Below are positions 1 to 10,800 of a DNA stretch of 64,000 nt, one piece after another. The notes under the pieces were generated by a model. The model was not told the origin of the DNA. It worked only from the letters and a program-made list of their open reading frames with translations, and ran no database searches. Origin of the DNA: Quillaja saponaria. Its lineage: Eukaryota; Streptophyta; Magnoliopsida; Fabales; Quillajaceae. Both the position numbers and the translations under genes were made by a program. The stretch lies in assembly GCA_029379385.1 (NCBI GenBank), contig CM055607.1:5332001-5396000 (forward strand). The letters run 5' to 3'. Each line of letters begins with the position of its first letter. Within the stretch, counting starts at the first letter, position 1.

Positions 1-108
1 TCACCCATCAGGTTTGCCATTAATCATACCACTTATTAGATGACTTGTAGAAAAGTTAGACCTTTCTTGCAGAAACACCAATCTTAGTTCTTTCTTTTAT
101 CGTTTCAG

Positions 109-1277
109 ATCGTTGACAGGCCAGCACAGGGTCATATATTCCTTTCCAGAGAATATGTTCAACCACAATGGGTATATGACTGTGTAAATGCACGAATTGT
201 ATTGCCAACTGAGGATTATATGGTTGGAAGGTGACTTTTAAATTATGTTTTTATGTTTTATTTTTTAATTTCCTTGATTGAGTTTTATCTTTTAATTGTA
301 CTCTACTAACCTCTGACCTTCACTTGTCATGACTTGTAGATCTCATTTTCTCATTATAGTTCTCATTCAATGTATTACATAATCAACAGGATTCCTCCAC
401 CACATTTGTCTCCTTTTGTTGACAACTGAGGCAGAAGGCTATGTTCCTGACCATGCAGAGACCATCAAACGATTGCAAGCTGCTGCTAGAAATGAAGTCC
501 TTCCCCTTCCTGGTGTTGGAAATGAAGATCTGGAAGATCCACAGAATCTACTGGTCAAAGGTATTGCTGATCGTGCAGAGGTTAATGAAACAGCTCAGAG
601 AAAGCAAAAGGTAGTCTTTGGGGGGGGGGGGGAAAAAGGTGTCTTTTACAATATTTTTGCTAATTACTTTTCATTCTTATTCCACTGACATCAAACATAT
701 TTTTACTTTTCCATATTTGACTGGTTGCAGATGATGATTCGTGAGAAGCAGTACCATGATGAATTGAAAATGGAACTTCAGGGTGCCCAGTTTTCTTCAA
801 CCTCCAATATTGATATACTGAGCTCTGGTGGAGTGACAGAGACTGGGGGAGATTCCCTGACAAATAGTCAACAAAACGATGGGGATATTAGAGAGGCTTT
901 GATGTCACGTAGAAAGAGGAAGCTCCTTGAAGCCATGAAGGTAACTTATATTTACCTCATTATGCTGGACACTATGCATTGTTACTTTTAGGATGCAGCT
1001 AAAGCTAATGATATTTTGACAAGCTTGTTTTACGGTTGTTGCATTCAGTTAATTATACATATTTTTTTTATTTCTCTCTATGATGGTTAGTGAAATCCCC
1101 TTGAAAATTTGCAAACACAAAAACATATATTGACTCATCCTTCCAAAATGTAATGGTTTTAATGACTTGCGATTGTGGTTTTCTGTTCAGATATCCAAGG
1201 GAAACAAGCGAGCTAATGTTGATCGTCTCAAGAAAAGGAAGAAGCAAATTGAAGAAGATAAGAGATTGAAGACTTAG
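109..1277 (+). CDS. PES: Pescadillo homolog, 3' part (partial)
   Basis: This is the C-terminal part of Pescadillo, the nucleolar subunit of the PeBoW complex needed for 60S ribosome maturation. Four exons are visible: 109-230, 390-610, 731-940 and 1191-1277, all bounded by AG/GT, ending in TAG. The first exon encodes the end of the BRCT domain (IVDRPAQGH, QPQWVYDCVNAR). The second carries the family segment AEGYVPDHAETIKRLQAAAR and NEVLPLPGVG. The tail is a charged, Lys/Arg-rich coiled-coil and nuclear-localisation-type end (RLKKRKKQIEEDKR). The 5' exons lie outside the window. One extra base near 426-427 breaks the frame inside the second exon (PFVDN, then TGA in the exon frame); reading resumes one base later. 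Exon phases otherwise agree, so I regard this as a sequence error or a recent lesion. The identification is secure. Confidence 0.9.
620..632 (+). repeat. Poly-G run in PES intron
   Basis: A run of 13 G lies just inside the intron after the 391-610 exon. Long G runs are unusual in AT-rich plant introns and are prone to length errors in sequencing. Confidence 0.8.
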
Positions 1278-1812
1278 GTTCCTAAAAGTTATTGCAGAAT
1301 AATTTGAGTTACTGGTCTTTGTAATATCATTAGAAGGCTAGTAATTCCTTAAGCTTTATTACAACTGCAGACACTTCCAGTTTCCAACATTTCAACTTTG
1401 GGTGCTAATTGGGCACAATTTTGCTGTAGGTATTGTATTAATACAGATTTTAAGTATTTTCTTTACCCATAATTTCCTAGCTTTGCTTATTTATATATTG
1501 GTTCTTGAACTCCCTTTTGAGTGCAAATTGTAGTTTGATGTAACATACTGTAAATGTGGGCGCCTCTTATTAAACCTTAACTTACAGGTCTCTTAATAAA
1601 TTGTCAGATGCCCTACGTTTCTTTTCTCGTGGTTTATGCCCCAAACATCATCTTACTCTTTTTTCCAAAGAAATACTCAAATTTATAGCTGCACATTTCA
1701 TATATTTATATACACACATGAAATCCAGAATTCCGTACTTAAAGAAGAAAAACATCAAACTGAGTAATAATGCTTTGCACACATCCTTGCATATGACTAT
1801 TCTTGACCGGAA
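1278..1812. other. Convergent 3' intergenic spacer
   Basis: About 535 bases separate the stop codons of the convergent PES and RBB1-like genes. The spacer presumably contains both 3' UTRs; an AATAAA-type signal occurs near 1595 on the plus strand. I see no other gene here. Confidence 0.6.
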
Positions 1813-4800
1813 TCACTGCACTTTTTTTTCTGGTGATTGTGTTTTTGGATGGGAAGATTTTCCGGTAATGGCTTTCTTCACTTTGGAAATTGAATGCTTG
1901 ACCTTTGACCCAACACCTGATAGGATGTTTTGAGATTTCTTGTGTTTAACCTTAATATCCGTAGCTTCCAGGCCTGCATTTGCTTTTTGATAGTTATCTC
2001 CTTCCTTCCCATCTTTCTCTCTGTCTGTTTTTTCTTCTTCATGCAACAGAGGGATTTCTGCTTCTTGAGATTTCACTTTTTCTTTGCTGGCTAGCGGGCC
2101 TGGCTCTTCATTGGGGTGTTCAGCCGCTTGCAAAATTTCTCTAGGCGAGATGTTTGATATTGAAGTGTCCTCTGCAATCGTCAATGTGGGCTCCTCAGTT
2201 AATTTCTCAACTAAATATCCTATTTTTTCTTCTCCGCCACATTCAGTTCTTTTCGATTTTGTATCGAGCTCCCTAGCTTTTCCTGGCTTTGCATCTTTTA
2301 CTTCAATTTGGTGTACAGTCTCTTCACTTGGTTTCTGTAGCACTTGCAGAACTTCTTCACTCGTCCTTGTGTTCTGATAGTGATTGCTCTCAGCCCCTTC
2401 TGCTTACTGCTTTGACATTCATTTCAAATGTTCTTCCAGAGCTTTCCTCTAACTTCTGGGTGTCTTGCATGGTACTGCTGAGTTCTGGATGGCTCAGGCT
2501 TCCTGCTTCCTCTGAGCTTTCATACCCCATTCCTGTATGTGGCGAAAACCCATACATCGATAAAACCGAGAGGTGATCCTAATCCATTAAAAATAAAATA
2601 AATAAAATTATAGTAGCAGTGTATACTACTAACTTCAAGGCAGTGTTTAAAGGTTATGTGATTGGTATGACATCTCAGTTTATAGATGATTTCCTGGTTT
2701 TTATGGGTGAAGTCACATATCAGATACTAGGAACTTCTGAACAAGTTTATATCAGCAGAAAAAAGAAGATTATGTGCGGTTTCCTGGGAAATCAGCCACT
2801 AATTGATGCTGTTCTGTTAACATTTGACAAGGGACTATAATACTATTCTTAAAAATGTAATTGCATTTTAGTGCAATGGTTTGTCTTGAATATGGTTGGT
2901 GGAATGGAGAAGGGAGGTTAATGTTATCTGACCTTTTCGCGTTGAGCTATGATTTGTGTTGGATTCCTTGCGAAATTTGTTTCATCACACTGATTTTCAT
3001 GGTCTATTCTTGTTGTCACCTCTGCGACGCTCTTTTCCTTCTTCACCCTGGAGGGTCTCCTTTAATTGTGTCATCCCCAATAGTACCGTGTTCAGCTGTG
3101 GTATCCTTCCTGATGTTCTCTCCGGCAGTTTTCTTTTTGATCACCAAATACAATAGACAGATAAGTCCGAAAAGAGAAGACAAAGTGAATTGTAAATGAA
3201 GGATAAAAAAAGCTAGTTTCCTTTTCTTACTACTTCATGCTGGATGCTAAATGTGTCATTTGTAATCTTTCCTGGATATTCAACTGCTTTTAGATCATCA
3301 TCGCGGTTGCCCTTTTTAATTTTGGCACCAAGAGAAATTGGGTGAGAATCCAAAGAAACTTCCTTCTCCTCCACAATCTGTATTTACCATCCTCAGACAG
3401 ATTTTCAAAATATGAATAATGTATAGGAAAAAGAGTGAAAGGGCTCCACTGGGGGACGGGGAAGAAACTTTTGACATGATAAAACTATCTGACCTGTTCA
3501 TTTGCCTCTTCATTCATCATGGTCCCTGCTTCATATTTTGTGTTCGACTGGTTTCCCTCTGTCCTCAGTTCAATTATCTCTGCTTAAGATCTTCTGTATC
3601 ATCAGATTTGATGGGTGCTTCATGGTTGTGTACTTCTAACACATCTGCAAAAGCCTTTTCGTTTTCCTTCAAAAGGCGGTTGGAGGAATTCTCATTGGAC
3701 TTTGTTGCTTCTGTCAATTTCTCACTTTCTAATGGACAATCAATATATTTTATCTCATCTTGCATATGAATCTGTGAATTTTAGAAGTCCACCTTGAGTC
3801 CTCCCTTCTTTATGTTCTTCATTAGAGCTCTCCCTTTTAGTCTCTTCACAAATTCTAGGCTCTGATTCGTAGACTTTAAACTCTCTGGGTTCATCACTCT
3901 TCAGACATGCTTTTTGTTCTGTATCAGTATGTGTTGCTGAACATTTGTTGAGCCTCTCTTGAGCAAGCATTTCCATAGCCTCTGTGTCCACTTTTGTTTT
4001 CTTAGGTCTGGCTGCAGTTTCATTCTCCTGGTTCTTAGACTGAAGTTGATTATTCAGCTTCCCTGTTGATAGAGTTTGATCAGGTAGTGGTATCTTCAAA
4101 GATGGCTCCAAAACCTGAAATTTTGGATGTGAACATCATTTCTGAAGCTTCTTTAAGTTCCTTAATTTCATCTGCATCCACATTTTCGACTACTGGCCTT
4201 GGCCTACTCTCACGAGTTTCTTCAATGGCCTGACAGTTGGACTCAAAAACTGCAGAAGAAAGTACTTTGACTTCGTCCACTCTCTGTGCATTTGGATTTT
4301 CGACGATTACACTTTCTATCCCTGCATTTTCATGACCTTCATGCAATAGTTCAGAAGATAAGTTAGAGGTGGCCACACTGTTAACTTCTTCAGCTTGTTG
4401 AGGAGCTTCAGATTTTACTATTACTGGACTCTTGTAATTTGAGCTAGTTCCTTCTAGAGGCTTGTCATCCACGTGATCTTCCCCTTTGCTTGATTCTCCC
4501 GTTAACACACTAGCATTTGTTGTGTCAAAGTAGCTAACCCCTTGAGCTTTGATCTCTCTGTCTTTTTCATCTGACACTTGAATACGTTTTACAGAGTCTT
4601 CTCCTTGGGAAGATTCATCAGCAGGGGTTGCTAACCCCTTGAGTTCTTCTATCACATCTGCATCTAGCTTTTCAACTGCTAGCCTTTGCCTACTTTCTTG
4701 AGTTTCTTCAAAACTGGATCAAACTGCAGCAGAAACTAATTTGAATTTCCCAACTTCAAGAGCATTTGAATTTTCAACAAGTACACTTTCTACCCCTGCA

Positions 4801-7800
4801 TTTTCACAATCTAGCTGCAGGAGTTGAGAGGATGAGTTAGGGGAAGCGTTTTCAACCTTCATGGGGTTAGTTTCCTCATCTTGTTGACTAGACTCGGAAT
4901 TGATTGTTTCTGGAATCTCATCTTGTGAGCTTGTTCCTGGACTCTCATCGGTTGAGCTTGTTCTATGTGGATGCTTGCCATCCAACTGAGCTTCCCCTGT
5001 GATTGATTCTACTGTAACCATCTCAACTATTGTGGTGCCAAAACAACTATTCTCTTCTGCTTTGATCTCTTTCTCATCTGACACTTGTAAAACTGCTAAG
5101 GAGTTGTCTGTTGAGAGAGATTGATCTGCAGTGGCATCTTCAGAGATAGTTGCCAACAAATTCAACTTTTGTTGTAGACATCATTGCAGGAGCTTCTTTC
5201 AGTTCATCAATCTCATCTTCAGCTTGCCGACTAGACTCAGGATTTGTTTGTTCCTGGACTCACATCATTTGAGCTAGTTCCTTCTGGAGGCTTGTCATCC
5301 AACTGAGCTTCCCCTGTGACCTTCTTAACATTTGTGGTGTCCAAAACAACTACTCCCTTCAGGTTTGACCTCCTTTTCCTTTTCATCTGACTCTAAGTCA
5401 TCTGCATGAGAGCGATTGATCAGCAGTGGTGTCTCCCCTGATGGTTCCAACACCTACGACTTTGGATGTAGATATTGTTTCAGGAGCTTCTTTGAGCTGC
5501 ATCAATCTCATCCTTGTCCAGCTTTTCAACTGCTAGCCTTCGCCCACTTTCATCAGTTACTTCAAGAGCCTGATCATTAGAGTCAGAAACTGCAGGAGAA
5601 ACTAATGTTAAATTGCCACTTTCGTCCATTTTTGGATATTCGACTACACTCTCTACCCCTGCATTTTCATGACCCACATGCAGGAGTTGAGAAGATGAGT
5701 TGGAGGAAGCTTTTTCAACTGACAAACTGTTAATTTCTTCAGCTTGGCTAGACTCGAATTTGATTGTTTCTAGATTCTCATAGTTTGAGCTAGTTCCTTT
5801 TAGAGGCATGTCATCCAACTGAACTTCCCCTGTGCTTGATTCTACCATTACCACTCTAACATTTGTGGTTCCAAAACACCTATCCTCTTCAGCTTTGATC
5901 TCTTTGTCTTTCTCAGTTGACACTCGAATACCTGTCACTGGAGTCTTCTGTGAGTCTCACACTACATTCACTTTGCATCTGCTCTTCTGTAGATTCTTTT
6001 GTAGCAGATGCTGCACTCTCCTTAGTTGGATAATCTTCCGTGTATGGCTCCACCTTTACTGTCTTCTCATTGGGATCTGTTGCTTTAAAGCTTTTGATAT
6101 TTATCGGGCCTGAGTATTTTGCCTACTCAACAAATAATGTTTGATGTTACTCTTTACAGAATAGGAAAGATTAGTGTGGTTTGAGAAGTATTCTCATGGC
6201 GTTGGAAATTATGGCTATATTTCTTACCTCTTCTTCTGTAAAACTGCAGGCCACTATAGTATCATCTGCAGTTAGTAGAACTTTAGACTGATCTTCAATC
6301 TCCAACGCAGACTTCAATCTTCTCATTCAGTTCACCTTGAAAAATATGTCCCAGAACATGTTCAAGAGTTTCAGGATTCTGCTCCTGAATGTTATTGCCG
6401 TCTTCCTTGCTTTGAGGGTGTTGGTCATCAATCTGATCATGTGCCACAGCTGGAAATTCAAGCTTCTCGTATGGATGATCTAATTCATGGTTCTGTTCCA
6501 GAATAAGTGAAAGGTGAACATATATACTAAAGAATAGAGAAATACTCCGGTTTCAATATTTCTATGTTATCATAAGAAGCACTTCTTCTTTTTAATAAAT
6601 CATATCAGCACCTGTCCCTATGTTTATTTTAGCATGTAGGCACCCTAGTTATCATGTATGATGGGATATCTTGGCTATCGGAATAATGATACTGAAAATA
6701 AAAAAGATTGTTTGCATTAAAAAAATAGCAAAATACTTTCGATTTTCTTTTAATATATGAGGTGCATTAATTACTGTGTCAGTAAATCATTCTTTTCACA
6801 TTTACATCTGTGCTATCAGTTGGTGTTGCGCAAGATATAATATAATAAGCCATTTTACTAAGTAGCTTATTGAGTCCTCGATTATCAGAAAAATAGAGGA
6901 ACCTTTGTTACTCTCACCTTTCTTCTCAGAAGTTCAGTAGTTTTGCTGTTAGCAGGCTTATGTTTTTCACTAAGACCTCCTGCATCCAATTCAGTTGCTT
7001 CATTCTCTACCATAGTGCATGTTAAACTATCTTTGAAGTTCTTTGCAGGGTCCTCTTGTTCTTGGATAGCCTTTTCATCGTCAATACATGTGATGGCTTT
7101 AACATGCTTCAAGGCCTCACTTGATGGCTTTTCATCTTTCTCAGTCTCCAATATACAAGCCTCATTTTGATCCGCTAGATCACTGACCTCCTTCGTCTTT
7201 GATATTTCTGTATCAGATGTACATTGCTCAGTGTTCAGGCAAGGAGCCATATGCAGTTTTTCATTTTCCTGCTTTTGGATTTCTTCATTTGCACTCTCCT
7301 CAGTGCCTGTTGTCCTCAATTCTTTTAACAATTCATGCTTGCTTTTAACTGAAGCAGGTTCTGCATTTTCATATGTGCTCTCATATTTTGCAGGGGTCTC
7401 TTCTATAAGATAGCTCATTTTATTTATCACAGTGTCTCTTGGTGGCGGTACAGAAATGTTCTGAAGGTTATCTTCTGATGGGGGTATCGAACTGGTGCTC
7501 ACTTCTTTCACATGGTCAACTTCTGGGGTATGAGTTTTTTCTTCAATACTATGATCTTTCTCTTCTCCACCTTCATCTGCTGTTTTTGGTATCTGCTCCC
7601 TATTTGCATCTGAGTTGAAATTCTTTTGTTGTCTCTCATTTGTATCAACAGTATCTGACCTAGTCTCTGTTACGAAGATTGTCTCGTCCTGTTCCTGAGG
7701 AGCAGCATTGGGATCTCTTAACTTCTCCTTGATTTCTGGTTTGGTTTCTTTCAAGCCTGTTTCTTCATACACAAGTGTGCCAATCAGAGTTATGGAAATA

Positions 7801-10800
7801 TTATCGATGTTATCCTCTTGCTTGAAAATTTCAGATTTTGGATCTTTTTCAGCCTCCCCAGGCACTAGATGATGGTTTTCACCAAGGGACGTCTTGCTTT
7901 CTCTTGTATCTGTTCCTTCTTCTGATTCTTGTGCAGTAATAAAAGAGTTAAGGTCCTTTTTTGGCTCTCCATAGTCATCAAGAATTTCAGATTCTTTTGC
8001 CTCTGTCAAATCTGTTGCCTCAATCAGATTTACAAACTCTGAATTTGTGGTTGTAACCTTTCACAAAAAGAAGCAAATTATTAGACTAACAACTGAAGGC
8101 ATATAGAAGGAAATTTTGGAATTTGATTCATTAGCTGACCTCATCAACTATCTTATCTGCAGCTGATACTGACTTGGATATTTTAGGGCTCCTCACTGTC
8201 CTCACTAACTGTTCTTGGATCTTGTCATTTCCATAGGTTTTGCTCTCAACTTCCTCTTTCACCTGATTTATGGAAATTTAAGAATGGACAAGTTCTGAGG
8301 AAAACTGAAGCAAAACTAGAATGTCTTCGTTACTTACATTTTCAGTTACAATGCCAGTCTCTAACTTTTGCTCAACCTCCAATAGAGACTCTGTTTCAGT
8401 CTGTGTTTCACCTTGAATTTTTTGTTCCAGAATGTATCCAGCAGATTCAGAATTCTGATCGTGAATGTTATTGTTATTTTCCTTGGTTTGAGGGAGTTCT
8501 CCACTACTATGGTTGTCAGCAGCTGGTTCGAAATTCTGTTAATAATAGATAAGTGAAAGGTAAAATGAATCCACAAAGAATGAGAAACATAATGATTCTT
8601 TTGATAGTATCATAAATCCTGTGGATGTTGAACTATAAGGATAGGGTTTCCCTATAGCAAATGGACAAGCATCACTTTGTTGATTATGGAAGATGGTGTG
8701 TCTAAATTTTGATATAGTTGAAGGTTGAAAACTTTGCTAATACACCATAAGATAAATCATGTTGCAGGCATATATTTCCCATAAAATATTTGTTCCATAT
8801 CTGTACATGGCAATTGAAAAGTTCTTTAGCTGGTTTTTTCTCTCTCTCTCTCTCTAATTCATTATAAAAAAGCAGCAAAAGAACTGCATATTTTCTGTGT
8901 ACATATATGGAGCATATCAACTTAGTCTGTGATTCATGCCATGCTCTATGATTTTATCTGTAGTGCATATCAGTTACTATTAAGATCTACAGTAGTATAA
9001 AAAGAAAAAGATCTACAGTTCATATGCTAGCAATTTAAGGACTTCGAGATAGCTAGTCATGAGAGAGTTAAGTTTTGCATGTTACCAACCTTTTCCATTG
9101 AAAGTTTGTTTTTGGTGCCAGTAGGCTCATGTTCATGGCTGGAAGCGTTTGCTTCCAATTCACTAGCTGCTTTCTCTATTACAACATCGGTTAAAATGCC
9201 TTCGGAGTTGGGGGAAAGATCTTCTGTTTGTAGAATAGCTTCTGCACCTGTCTATACATGTAGTAACTGCCACACACCTTGAGGCCACGTTGAGTAGCCT
9301 TTCTTTAGAATCCAATTTGTAAGCCTCGTTTTGATCTGCTGTATCACTAGTTCTTCTATTGCTTGAGATTTCCTTGTCTCCCATGTTGCCAGCCTTCTGT
9401 TCAGAAGGCCTATGAAGATCTTCATTCAGGATATCTCCAAACTCCAACTTAGAAGCACTTTCAGTTTCAAACTCATGTGCCTTTGGGAGGAACTTAGTTT
9501 CCGTTGTGTGCACAAGAGAAGAGGATTCTGAATTTTCACTTGCATTCTCTTCTCTTTCTGCATTTTCATGGGCACTTTCTCTCTTTTCTGCATTTTCGTG
9601 TGCAGTCTCTTCTCTTTCTGGTGCCTCATCTATTGAATTAACTCTTGCACTTGTCATAGAGTTATCTTCTTCTATTGACATCATATTAGAATCTTGAAAT
9701 GCCTGGCATGGAACTAATGGTCATCTCTCCTTTATTCGGAACTGATGTGGTTGTATCTTTGTCTTCAATGCGATGATCCATCTTCATTTGACCTTCATCT
9801 GCTACTTCCGCAATCTCCTTGTAACTATTTTCTTCGGGGTTTGAAACGCCTTCTTGTCTCTCAGCAATATCTTCGCCATCCGAGTTAGTTGCTTTTGTTT
9901 CAGAAATTGTTGGACCTTTCTCATCTGGAGCAATGTAAAAACCTTTGACTGCCCCTTCTTTTTCTAGTTTGACTTCCTTCAAAAATGGGTCTTCACTGAC
10001 AGTGGTGACAAACACATTTACAGAAACATTCATATTATGTACATCTTGCTTGAAGACATCAACTTCAGTCTCTTTCTCAGACACCTTTTTGAAGTAAGAA
10101 GTTCCTGCAGAAGTTTCTGATAGGTTTGTTGGAGCTCAAAGTACTGAGATAATTATTTGGAGCCGATTGGTCCCCTATGGTTTCAGAATCTTTTTCCTTC
10201 AAAGATTCTGTTATCTCAGTCTGATCCTTGAATTCTGAACTGGTGACTTCAACCTGTTTAAAGGCTAAACTGTTCTAACAACAGGTAGCATATAGAACTT
10301 TACAAATAAATTGAAAATTGTATTATAAGCTGACCTCTTTTCCTTGTTTTATCTCTAGCAGATACTTTGTGAGTTTCCGATAGGCTAATTTTGCCTTCTA
10401 TGAGCTGTCCTTGAAAGTTTTCACTTTCATCAGCTTTGTCGACTTCCCCATGGACCTGCTTCAACAGGTATTTCAGAACAATATGGTGTCATGGAATGAA
10501 ATACTCAAAATTAAATTGCTTACAGTCCTAATTTCTTCAGGAGTATTATACTAAATCCGTGTTCTACTTTTGTGTTGGTTTCTCCTTTTGAGTTCTAGTA
10601 CATTGACTTCCATGCTATTGCTCTTTTCCTCTATTCAACTGTTGTTGGTTTAAAGTTGAGTTTTATCCATTGGGTCACATATTCAGAGACAGCCAAGCTT
10701 ATTCCATGAATGAGCTGACTAAAGGCACAGTTCTAATGTCATAGAATCAGTAAAGGTTAGTTCACTAGAGAATAGAGAAATACATTGCTAGTGATATGAT

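Noticed and set aside
2860..3199. Overlapping plus-strand open frames of 66 and 112 residues
   Set aside because: They run across minus-strand RBB1-like exon 3020-3132 and its introns without any homology.
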